This document shows, in pieces, positions 1 to 5,942 of a DNA stretch of 12,827 nt. Source of the stretch: an uncultured Parasutterella sp. Its GTDB lineage: Bacteria; Pseudomonadota; Gammaproteobacteria; Burkholderiales; Burkholderiaceae_F. The notes below the pieces were generated by a model. It was not told the DNA's origin. It saw only the letters and a program-made list of their open reading frames with translations, and searched no databases. Location of the stretch: assembly GCA_900766055.1 (NCBI GenBank), contig CAAFTZ010000015.1, positions 1 to 12,827 of the forward strand, in the 5' to 3' direction. The translations under genes and the position numbers were made by a program. The first letter of the stretch is position 1; each line of letters opens with the position of its first letter.

Positions 1-1
1 T

Positions 2-184
2 GTAATTAACCCCAATCGTGAGTTCAAAGAAAAACGGAGCTACGACTCGTATTTGAGAGGGCCTCGTGGAGGCAAAAACGTGGCCGCGGGGACGCGTAGC
101 GTCACCGCCTATAAAGCAACTTATAATTGGGGTGCAGAAAAGCTACATATGGTTTTTTGCCTGCCTCTGGTCAGCCGGATTTGA
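2..184 (+). CDS. Possible 3' end of an unrecognised protein gene, cut by the window edge
   Basis: Frame 2 is open from the window edge for 60 codons and stops with TGA at 182-184; the other two forward frames stop almost at once. The conceptual C-terminus reads VINPNREFKEKRSYDSYL near the start and ends GAEKLHMVFCLPLVSRI. It is basic and Gly/Arg-rich in the middle, and I do not recognise a family. The same bases can form nested stems (9-16 with 126-133, hairpins 61-73 and 86-108), so a structured RNA is the alternative. An open frame of this length could also be chance. Confidence 0.35.
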   Translation, partial: VINPNREFKEKRSYDSYLRGPRGGKNVAAGTRSVTAYKATYNWGAEKLHMVFCLPLVSRI

Positions 185-319
185 CTACTCACCGAACGAT
201 ATGCCGGATGGTCCTTGAAGTCGATTTCCCGCGCTCAGGAGTTAGACTCTGCAAAAACTTCTCGATTTAGGTGCCTCGTCCCACAAAAAATGATCCGTTT
301 TTGCTGAGTGAACGTAATT

Positions 320-352
320 TCAAAAAGTCAATGATTTTTGAATTTTTTCTTT
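320..352 (+). terminator. Weak AT-rich hairpin with T-tract
   Basis: TCAAAAA (320-326) can pair with TTTTTGA (335-341) around an 8-base loop, followed by a run of T from 343 to 348. The stem is only 7 bp and nearly all A-T, so it would be a poor intrinsic terminator. It could end transcription arriving from the left edge. The rest of 185-437 shows no gene, tRNA or other signal I can support. Confidence 0.25.
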
Positions 353-437
353 GTAAATTAAATAAATAACGACAACACAGCCCCAAAGCTTTGGTATAGA
401 ATTCAACCTTTTCACAGTTTCACAACATACTAGAAAA

Positions 438-848
438 ATGGAAGACTTACCTAAACAGGCTGTCAAAGAACAGCAGAAGGATGAGACCGCTCTCGTCCTT
501 GGCACCCTGCTCAAGGAAGGCGATACGCTGACCAAAAGTCATCTTGCCGATGTTATCTATGAACAGTTTGGGCTCCCTAAACGTTTCTGCAAGGAAATCG
601 TGGATCTTTTCTTCGATGAAGCACTTGAATGCCTCGTTCGCGGCGAAGAACTGAAGCTTTCCAACTTCGGTGTTTTTTCCATCAAGCAGAAAAGCGAGCG
701 CCCGGGACGTAATCCTAAGTCCGGCGAATCCGCCATTATTAAGGCCCGCCAGGTAGTTTCCTTCCACCCGAGCGGTCAGCTTCGTAAAGAAGTTGTCGAA
801 GGCCGTAAGCATGCCGCTATTGCTCTTCAGGCCAGCGGCGCCAGATAA
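438..848 (+). CDS. ihfA: Integration host factor alpha-like DNA-bending protein (HU/IHF family)
   Basis: A 136-residue HU/IHF-family protein. From residue 30 on it follows IHF alpha closely: LTKSHLADVIYEQFGLPKRF, a helix with VDLFFDEALE, KLSNFGVFSI, then the minor-groove-inserting arm RPGRNPKSGE at 88-97 with the intercalating Pro, and ARQVVSFHPSGQLRKEV. IHF binds and sharply bends specific DNA as an alpha/beta heterodimer, acting in recombination, transcription and nucleoid architecture. E. coli IhfA is about 99 residues; here about 28 extra charged residues (MEDLPKQAVKEQQKDE...) precede the fold, and there is no internal Met to use instead. The usual neighbours pheT and a MerR regulator are absent. 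No strong Shine-Dalgarno is visible; TATAGA at 395-400 is a possible -10. It ends before the repeat-built terminator at 887-927. A beta-subunit or HU assignment is less likely given the alpha-like arm and strand sequences. Confidence 0.85.
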   Translation: MEDLPKQAVKEQQKDETALVLGTLLKEGDTLTKSHLADVIYEQFGLPKRFCKEIVDLFFDEALECLVRGEELKLSNFGVFSIKQKSERPGRNPKSGESAIIKARQVVSFHPSGQLRKEVVEGRKHAAIALQASGAR

Positions 849-868
849 GATCTGAGCTTACTCATTCG

Positions 869-883
869 CGGAAACTCTTTCCG
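869..883. repeat. Small perfect hairpin CGGAAA-CTC-TTTCCG
   Basis: A 6-bp stem with a 3-base loop lies 20 bases after the ihfA stop, immediately before the larger terminator. It may stabilise the 3' end of the mRNA; no T-tract follows it. Confidence 0.3.
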
Positions 884-899
884 TGTGAAAAAGACCACA
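884..899 (-). repeat. Motif copy A (TGTGAAAAAGACCACA)
   Basis: This copy contains the invariant core AAAAGACCACAA at 889-900 and has TGTG/CACA ends. It forms the left arm of the post-ihfA terminator, and its extended match with copies D and E runs on through AATT. Confidence 0.85.
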
Positions 900-927
900 A
901 ATTCTATTCAGGATTGTGGTCTTTTTC
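887..927. terminator. Bidirectional intrinsic terminator built from two inverted motif copies
   Basis: GAAAAAGACCACAA (887-900) pairs perfectly over 14 bp with TTGTGGTCTTTTTC (914-927) around a 13-base loop. The A- and T-runs at the stem ends give a U-tract in either direction, so it can end ihfA (+) and anything arriving from the right on the - strand. Each arm is a copy of the dispersed 12-mer motif described in the repeat entries. Confidence 0.8.
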
Positions 928-930
928 TCA
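915..930 (+). repeat. Motif copy B (TGTGGTCTTTTTCTCA)
   Basis: The core TTGTGGTCTTTT is at 914-925. It is the right arm of the terminator. The similarity continues into CATATTT and GCTGA downstream, shared with copy C, making B and C imperfect direct repeats of about 34 bases some 100 bases apart. Confidence 0.85.
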
Positions 931-1016
931 TATTTGGCTGACTGCCGCTGTGGATCTAATCATTTCTCCGCCAAACTTCAGACACCCGAAGCTACCAAGG
1001 CAGCAGTCTTCAATTT

Positions 1017-1032
1017 TGTGGTCTTTTCTACA
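1017..1032 (+). repeat. Motif copy C (TGTGGTCTTTTCTACA)
   Basis: The core is at 1016-1027, with the extended flank CATATTTTTAGCTGATT. It lies just beyond the restored stop (1057) of the hydrolase gene. It has no inverted partner nearby, so it is not a terminator by itself. Confidence 0.8.
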
Positions 1033-1056
1033 TATTTTTAGCTGATTTTCCCTACT

Positions 1057-1958
1057 TTAATAAGTCATTCCCGCCATCTTTTCTGCTGCATCCTCCAGCC
1101 AATCCCGGCAAGCCAACTGCTCTATCCAATTGCTCGGAACGCCTTTTTCTCCCCGATCCCGTAAATTAACCCGGCAATGCCTCCGGCAACCGAGGCCGTT
1201 GTGTCGGAATCGTCTCCAAGATCAACGGCTTTCAAGACCGCATATCGATAATTTGTGGTCTTTTCCACACACCAAATGGCGGCCCACAAAGTATCCAGCA
1301 CAAAGCGGCCGGATTTAATTTCACTTTCAGGGCGCTCACTTAAAAGTCCAAAGGACGGCATCTGAATTAATTCTTTTTCCTCTTGGGACAACGATTTCTC
1401 TGCCGTTTCGTAAGCAGTCTTTAGGTCCGCCCCGCGAACAATCGCGTTGACCAACACATCAAAAAAGCAGCAGGCAACAAGATTTATCGGATGCCGGTGC
1501 GTCATACCAACGGCATCATCGAAATTAAAGGTTTTGCGATATTCCTCTCTCAAAAGGCAAAACGGCATGATTCTCATCAGAGCACCGTTTCCGTTAGACA
1601 TAATGTCCTTAGAGCCGCAGTCAATCGCCTTCTTTCCATAGCAATAGTTCTTGATGGCATGCACCGTACTCTTTCCCGCACCGAAACAGCGCCCGGTGCA
1701 GGAAAATTTTCCCATCAAGAACCATTCCATGAAGTTCTGCATGATGGCGTCAAAATCCACCCTCTTTAGGGTTCCAAGACTGTCGAGTTCGGCGAGCGTC
1801 AGAGCGGTGTCGTCCGACCACGTTCTTTTTCGATCCGGTTCCGGTGTGTAATCCCAACCCAAACACTTGAAAGACCCTCTTGGTTTTTTCTCATGGGGGA
1901 CACCTAAAGCATCTCCAACCGCTATCCCGAACAAAGCATTTCTTAAAAATTCCCCCAT
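1057..1958 (-). pseudogene. ADP-ribosylglycohydrolase (DraG/ARH family), apparent -1 frameshift near the C-terminus
   Basis: The uninterrupted frame runs from 1958 to a stop at 1122 (278 residues); the restored frame reaches TAA at 1057, giving about 300. Family members remove ADP-ribose from proteins or nucleotides using two Mg2+ ions. The motifs are present: GIAVGDALGVPHE (11-23), TWSDDTAL (46-53), SNGNGALMR (121-129), THRHP (153-157) and LGDDSDTTASVAGG (247-260, metal-binding Asp250/Asp252). After GEKK the open frame ends with the odd tail AFRAIG, but the next frame reads GVPSNWIEQL and on to AEKMAGMTY, a typical ARH C-terminus. One extra A in the A5 run (T5 at 1144-1148 on +) restores it. 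The cause may be a real mutation, a homopolymer sequencing error or slippage; since the active-site residues are upstream, the short form may still work. AAGGCGG just upstream is a plausible ribosome site. It is divergent from the S24 gene. Confidence 0.75.
1254..1269 (+). repeat. Motif copy D, inside the hydrolase coding sequence
   Basis: TGTGGTCTTTTCCACA, core at 1253-1264. Read on the - strand it encodes VEKTTN (hydrolase residues 231-236) in frame, so a copy is tolerated inside a protein. It has the most complete dyad, TGTG-N8-CACA. Confidence 0.8.
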
Positions 1959-1986
1959 TCTTGATCCGCCTTTTGAAAACCTAATT

Positions 1987-2002
1987 TGTGGTCTTTTTCA
2001 CA
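1987..2002 (+). repeat. Motif copy E, between the divergent hydrolase and S24 genes
   Basis: TGTGGTCTTTTTCACA, core at 1986-1997, followed by CATATTTTCGATCGATT as in copies B and C. It lies about 30-45 bases upstream of the hydrolase start codon, where an operator for that gene could act. Confidence 0.85.
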
Positions 2003-2126
2003 TATTTTCGATCGATTCCACAAATATCTTAGTCTTTTACAACGTTGATTCTTGAAATAGCCTATCCTGTATCGCGAAATCGTTTGTCGCAGACAGCGTT
2101 CACTGTATTTTTGTTGAATTATTTTT

Positions 2127-2648
2127 ATGACCGATAGTGAAAATAAAGCGCCTTTAAAGAAAAAAGGCGGTGCACGTCCCGGTGCAGGCCGCAAGCCTCT
2201 TATCGGCGCAAAAACAACGACCGTCATTCTGACTGAGGATCTTTTAATTCAATTAAAAAGATTAGGAGGCTCTTCCTGGATTCGTTCGCAGATCGCTGCC
2301 ACGACCAAACCCTCTCCGACCAAAGTTGCAGATGAATTGTTCAATTCGCTCCCTATTCCGGCGGAAGAGATTTCTGTGGAAAAGGCACCGGATAATTCGA
2401 TGGATCGAGCCGGAATTCATGAGGGAACCGTTCTTTTTCTAAGAAAGAAAGCAAAAGCCCAGGTCGGCAATATCGTTCTTCTTGAATACGCAGGAAAAAA
2501 AACACTTCGAAGATTTACTGCTTCCGAGAGAGGTTTTCGACTGGTTCCAGAAAGCTCGGATTCCGGTTTGACGGATTTTATTCTCCCGAGAGGGGCGGAG
2601 CTGGCTCATTCCGGCATAGTCGTCTATGTGTTAAGCGAGCCAAAATAG
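2127..2648 (+). CDS. S24/UmuD-like regulator with predicted N-terminal DNA-binding region
   Basis: 173 residues. The N-terminus KKKGGARPGAGRKP (11-24) is a basic, AT-hook-like segment. It is followed by TTVILTEDLLIQLKRLGGSSWIRSQI (about 31-56, split here as beta strand plus two helices), which resembles a ribbon-helix-helix DNA-binding fold. Residues 75-173 resemble the C-terminal domain of LexA/UmuD: DNSMDRAGIHEG (Ser91 at the nucleophile position), AQVGNIVLLEYAGKKTLRRF, FRLVPESS and the closing SGIVVYVLSEPK. Aligning AGKKTLRRF with UmuD DGEFTVKKL without gaps puts Arg128 where the catalytic Lys should be, and the linker has no Ala-Gly or Cys-Gly cleavage pair. It may therefore be a non-cleaving relative. 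The likely role is a dimeric transcription regulator, possibly of the divergent hydrolase. No umuC or other polymerase gene adjoins. No clear Shine-Dalgarno precedes the ATG. The S24 domain is fairly sure; the ribbon-helix-helix part is inference. Confidence 0.75.
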   Translation: MTDSENKAPLKKKGGARPGAGRKPLIGAKTTTVILTEDLLIQLKRLGGSSWIRSQIAATTKPSPTKVADELFNSLPIPAEEISVEKAPDNSMDRAGIHEGTVLFLRKKAKAQVGNIVLLEYAGKKTLRRFTASERGFRLVPESSDSGLTDFILPRGAELAHSGIVVYVLSEPK

Positions 2649-2665
2649 CACCTCGCGCTTTTCTA

Positions 2666-2681
2666 TGAGAAAAAGACCACA
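2666..2681 (-). repeat. Motif copy F, 3' of the S24 gene
   Basis: TGAGAAAAAGACCACA, core AAAAGACCACAA at 2671-2682, starting about 18 bases after the S24 stop codon. Only the core matches; the long flank seen in B, C and E is absent. Confidence 0.8.
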
Positions 2682-2705
2682 ACTTTCACAGTCTTGAAAA
2701 TCACA

Positions 2706-2729
2706 AAGGCTCGACAAATGCCGAGCCTT
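2706..2729. terminator. Hairpin terminator between the convergent S24 and BMP genes
   Basis: AAGGCTCG (2706-2713) pairs with CGAGCCTT (2722-2729) over 8 bp around an 8-base loop. It lies between the S24 stop (2648) and the BMP lipoprotein stop (2754, - strand). On the - strand it is followed by TGTGATTTTC, a modest T-run, so it best suits the ABC operon end, but it can serve both sides. Confidence 0.6.
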
Positions 2730-2753
2730 CGCTTGAATTAACGTCGAATCAGA

Positions 2754-3902
2754 TTAGTTGGGAACCTTTCCGATCACACCGTCAACATAGTAATTCATCG
2801 TCTGAAGCTGGTTATCCTTCAGAACTTCGCCTGCCTTAGCAGCTTCTTTGCCGTCGTTAGTCTTGATCGGCCCCGTAAACGGATGGAATTCACCGCTCTC
2901 GATCTTGGCCTTCACTTCTTCCATCTTCTTCACGATATCGGCAGGAATCTTATCGGTGCGAACGCCTTCAAGAGACATTGCGCCGTCTTTGTAGTGCATC
3001 CAAACCGGTGTCGGATCCCACTTGCCGTCGATCGTCTGCTGGATCTTCTTGGCGTAGTACGGTCCCCAATTCAGCACAAGAGCAGCAATCTGGGCATTCG
3101 GAGCAACAGACTTCATGTCGCTGTTGTACGGAATAACCATTTTTCCTGCAGCTTCAGCAGCACTCGCTACAGCACTGGTATTGGTGTGCTGAGTGAGAAT
3201 GTCCGCCCCTTGACCCAACAGAGTCTTGGCAGAGTCGGTGTCTTTGGGAGGATCGTACCAAGCGTTGGTCCAAATCACCTTCACCTGAATATTCGGATTA
3301 ACGGATTGGGCACCCAATGTAAAGGCGTTGATACCCTGAAGAACTTCAGGAATCGGGAACGGAGCGACATAACCGATGATGTTGCTCTTAGTTGCACCGC
3401 CGGCAAGCATACCGGCCAGATAGCGGCCTTCGTAGAAGCGAATGTTGTAATTCGTCATGTTGGGCGCAGTCTTGTAACCGGTGGCATGCTCGAATTTCAC
3501 ATCCGGGTATTCTTTAGCAAGCTTCTGCATGTAGTTCATGTAGCCGAAGCTGGTTCCGAAAATCAGCTTGTTGCCGTCGGCAACCATCTGACGAATAACT
3601 CGTTCTGCGTCAGCAGTTTCAGGAACATTCTCCACAAATGTCGTCGTGACTTTATCTTTACCTACCTTATCAATAGCGTAGATACGGCCGATGTCATGTT
3701 GTTTTGTATAGCCGACGTCCGCAATCGGAGCCACATACACAAAACCGACTTTCAGGGGTTCAGCTGCCTTGGTCTGAGCGGCAGGAGCTGCCGGTGTTGC
3801 CGGTTTAGCCGGAGCAGCTTCTTTTTTGTCTCCGCAGGCGCTCAAAGCAAAAGCGGAAGCAACAGCAGCCGCAGCTGCAACCAGTTTTAAAGACATCTTC
3901 AC
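2754..3902 (-). CDS. BMP-family ABC transporter substrate-binding lipoprotein (nucleoside type)
   Basis: 382 residues. A lipoprotein signal (hydrophobic 5-22) ends in the lipobox LSAC with Cys23 as the lipidation site. An Ala/Pro/Lys linker (about 28-48) follows, then the periplasmic BMP/PnrA/Med fold: KVGFVYVAPIADVGYTKQHD, ADAERVIRQMVADGNKLIF, the GRYLAGMLAG segment, ADILTQHTNT and IPYNSDMKS. Characterised family members mostly bind purine nucleosides and deliver them to an inner-membrane permease pair. Start choice: GTG at 3902 lies 7 bases after AAGGAG (3910-3915); the ATG two codons later would be 13 bases away, so GTG is preferred. It is the last gene of the operon, 37 bases after the second permease. 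Its own strong ribosome site fits the need for more binding protein than permease. The exact substrate cannot be read from sequence. Confidence 0.9.
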   Translation of the reverse strand: MKMSLKLVAAAAAVASAFALSACGDKKEAAPAKPATPAAPAAQTKAAEPLKVGFVYVAPIADVGYTKQHDIGRIYAIDKVGKDKVTTTFVENVPETADAERVIRQMVADGNKLIFGTSFGYMNYMQKLAKEYPDVKFEHATGYKTAPNMTNYNIRFYEGRYLAGMLAGGATKSNIIGYVAPFPIPEVLQGINAFTLGAQSVNPNIQVKVIWTNAWYDPPKDTDSAKTLLGQGADILTQHTNTSAVASAAEAAGKMVIPYNSDMKSVAPNAQIAALVLNWGPYYAKKIQQTIDGKWDPTPVWMHYKDGAMSLEGVRTDKIPADIVKKMEEVKAKIESGEFHPFTGPIKTNDGKEAAKAGEVLKDNQLQTMNYYVDGVIGKVPN

Positions 3903-3939
3903 TGTCTTTCTCCTTTAAAGAAAGGTAAACAAAAAATCA

Positions 3940-4857
3940 TCAATGCGGGTTAAACGGCTTTCCGAGAGAAGCCGGCATGTTCAGACGAATCCAAGTCGGA
4001 TTTCTCGAAATCAGCGCCAAAACGATAATCGTCGCCGCATAAGGCGCCATGGAAATAAACTGAGTCGGAACGGAAATTCCGATACTCTGAAGATTCATCT
4101 GCAGCATGGTCATGCCGCCGAACAAGTACGCGCCTAAGAACACTCTGAACGGACGCCAAGTACCGAAGGTCACCAGCGCCAGCGCAATCCAGCCTCTGCC
4201 GGCAATCATGCCTTCCACCCATAAGGGTGTATAGATGAGCGACAAATAAGCGCCGGAAAGCCCGATACAGGCTCCGCTGAAAGCCAGCGTCGCGCATCGA
4301 ATCATCGGAACCGAGTATCCCAAAGCGTTTGCTGAAAACGGCGATTCTCCGACGGCCCTCACGACCAGCCCGGGCCTGGTTCTGAACAAGAAATACCAAA
4401 CAGCCGGAATCATGAGCAAGGACAAATAAACGATCCAATGCTGGCTGAAAAATGCTTGTCCGAGGAAAGGGATCTGGTCTAAGAACGGAATGCCGTCAGC
4501 CGCTCTTTCAGGGAGCACGGCGCCTTGATAAGGAATGCCGATGTAGGCGGATAAGCCGCCGCCAAAAATCGCTACACCCAAGCCGGATGCCTGCTGATTA
4601 GCCCTTAAGCCCACAGCGAAAATGGCAAAGAACAGTGCAAACAAAATACCCACTGCAACGGCAGCAATAAATCCGACCGCAAAACTTCCGGTCTCAACCG
4701 TTGCCATGTAGCCTGCGATGGCCGCCATCAACATGATGCCTTCGACGCCTAAGTTCAGGACGCCGGAGCGTTCGGCAACCAAAATTCCCAGCGCTGCAAG
4801 CAGCAGCGGCGTGCTTGCGTTCATCGTCGTCGCAATTAAGGAAGCTGCAACACTCAT
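3940..4857 (-). CDS. Nucleoside-type ABC transporter permease, second subunit (BPD_transp_2 family)
   Basis: 305 residues, strongly hydrophobic, with about eight to ten membrane segments. It carries the family's early signature NLGVEG (35-40, after LLAALGILVAERSGVL) and the long conserved segment SGACIGLSGAYLSL before TPLWVEGMIAGRGWIALALV. Family members (RbsC/YufQ/NupC-like) pair with a longer permease to form the transmembrane channel of a BMP-dependent importer. The ATG overlaps the stop of the preceding permease as ATGA (4854-4857), implying translational coupling and balanced amounts. The BMP lipoprotein follows 37 bases downstream. Length and motifs are normal for the family. Confidence 0.9.
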   Translation of the reverse strand: MSVAASLIATTMNASTPLLLAALGILVAERSGVLNLGVEGIMLMAAIAGYMATVETGSFAVGFIAAVAVGILFALFFAIFAVGLRANQQASGLGVAIFGGGLSAYIGIPYQGAVLPERAADGIPFLDQIPFLGQAFFSQHWIVYLSLLMIPAVWYFLFRTRPGLVVRAVGESPFSANALGYSVPMIRCATLAFSGACIGLSGAYLSLIYTPLWVEGMIAGRGWIALALVTFGTWRPFRVFLGAYLFGGMTMLQMNLQSIGISVPTQFISMAPYAATIIVLALISRNPTWIRLNMPASLGKPFNPH

Positions 4858-5942
4858 GCGGCCCCCTTCGCGGAATTAAATCCGACCCACTTTAATTTGC
4901 AGAAAATCAGAGAATCACAAGCCATGATGCAGAAGAGCAAGAGACCTTGGAATACGCCCGTCAAAGCAGCCGGCGTTCCGAGTCGAGATTGTGCCAGTTC
5001 ACCGCCGAGGTAAAAGAGCGCCATGATGAACGCAGCAGGGATCGTTCCCAGCGGTTTTAAGCGCCCGACGAAAGCCACAATGATCGCGGCAAAGCCGTAT
5101 CCCGGGGAGATCTTGGGCGTGAGCTGTCCGATCGGACCGCAGATTTCGATCACACCGGCCAATCCGGCTAAAGCACCGGAAAGAAGCAGCACAAAATAAA
5201 TAATGGCTCGATTGGAGAAGCCCGCGTAAGCAGCTGCCTTAGGCGCCATGCCGGAAACGCGCACCTGGAAACCGATAAACATCTTCGACATGATGAGCCA
5301 GATGCCGAACAAGGCAAAGCAAACGAGAGCCCCACCCCAGTGCATTCGGGTACCCGGAATCATGATCGGGAGCGTGGCTGCCGTCTCAAACATCGGACTT
5401 TGCGGGAATCCCAAACCCTGAGGATCTCGCAGCGGGGACTGAACCGCCCAGGAAAGGAAAAGCTCGGCAATATAGACGAGCATCAGAGAAACTAAGATTT
5501 CATTAGCATTGCATTTGTCTTTGAGCCAGGCCACGATGCCGGCGTATAACGCACCGCCGACCATCGCAGCCAGGATGACCCAAATCATGTAGAGCTGAGA
5601 GGCTTCGGGGCTAGCCTGCAATGCAACCGCGCCGCCGGCAAGCGCGCCGACAATTAATTGGCCTTCCGCACCGATGTTCCACACGTTTGCTCGGTAGCAA
5701 ACCAATAGGCCCAATGCGCAGAGAATGAGCGGCGTCATTTTTACGCCCAACTCTCCCCAGCCCCGCAATGTGAGCAAAGGCTCGACAATAAACACGTACA
5801 TGGAATGCATCGGATCTTTGCCCATCCCGGCAAAAATCAAGCATCCGATCAAAAGCGTCAAGAGAACCGCAATAAACGGAGACGCCGCAGAAAGAAAGCG
5901 GCTCGGACGCTGGCGGTTATAGAGTGCTAAAGGAAAATTCAT
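4854..5942 (-). CDS. Nucleoside-type ABC transporter permease, first (longer) subunit
   Basis: About 362 residues, polytopic inner-membrane protein. It has a cytoplasmic N-terminus with basic residues (NRQRPSR), a first membrane span at about 22-40, then the signature VWNIGAEGQL (about 88-97) that marks BPD_transp_2 permeases of the YufP/NupB type. LLLSGALAGLAGVIEICG and GYGFAAIIVAFVGRLKPLG later in the chain are also typical. It forms the channel with the downstream 305-residue permease. Start choice: AAGGAG lies 5 bases before the ATG at 5942 but only 2 before a GTG at 5945, so ATG is preferred; if GTG is used the protein gains one residue. Either start overlaps the ATPase stop (TGATG or GTGA), so the genes are translationally coupled. 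Confidence 0.9.
   Translation of the reverse strand: MNFPLALYNRQRPSRFLSAASPFIAVLLTLLIGCLIFAGMGKDPMHSMYVFIVEPLLTLRGWGELGVKMTPLILCALGLLVCYRANVWNIGAEGQLIVGALAGGAVALQASPEASQLYMIWVILAAMVGGALYAGIVAWLKDKCNANEILVSLMLVYIAELFLSWAVQSPLRDPQGLGFPQSPMFETAATLPIMIPGTRMHWGGALVCFALFGIWLIMSKMFIGFQVRVSGMAPKAAAYAGFSNRAIIYFVLLLSGALAGLAGVIEICGPIGQLTPKISPGYGFAAIIVAFVGRLKPLGTIPAAFIMALFYLGGELAQSRLGTPAALTGVFQGLLLFCIMACDSLIFCKLKWVGFNSAKGAA

Noticed and set aside
285..437. tmRNA, 6S, RNase P or SRP RNA near the left edge
   Set aside because: I looked for the conserved sequence landmarks of these RNAs on both strands of 1-437 and found none.
447..812. Open frame on - opposite ihfA
   Set aside because: It is antisense to a clear IHF family gene; no independent motif or ribosome site.
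884..1032. CRISPR array from the repeated motif
   Set aside because: Copies occur in both orientations with irregular spacing (25 to over 700 bases), one lies in a coding sequence, and no cas genes are present.
1943..2227. Open frame on - spanning the hydrolase-S24 intergenic region
   Set aside because: It overlaps the start of both flanking genes and crosses motif copy E; the translation is low-complexity and basic with no domain.
2883..3890. Long open frame (335 codons) on + opposite the BMP lipoprotein gene
   Set aside because: It is the antisense shadow of a well-supported gene; His/Arg/Ser-rich translation with no family features.
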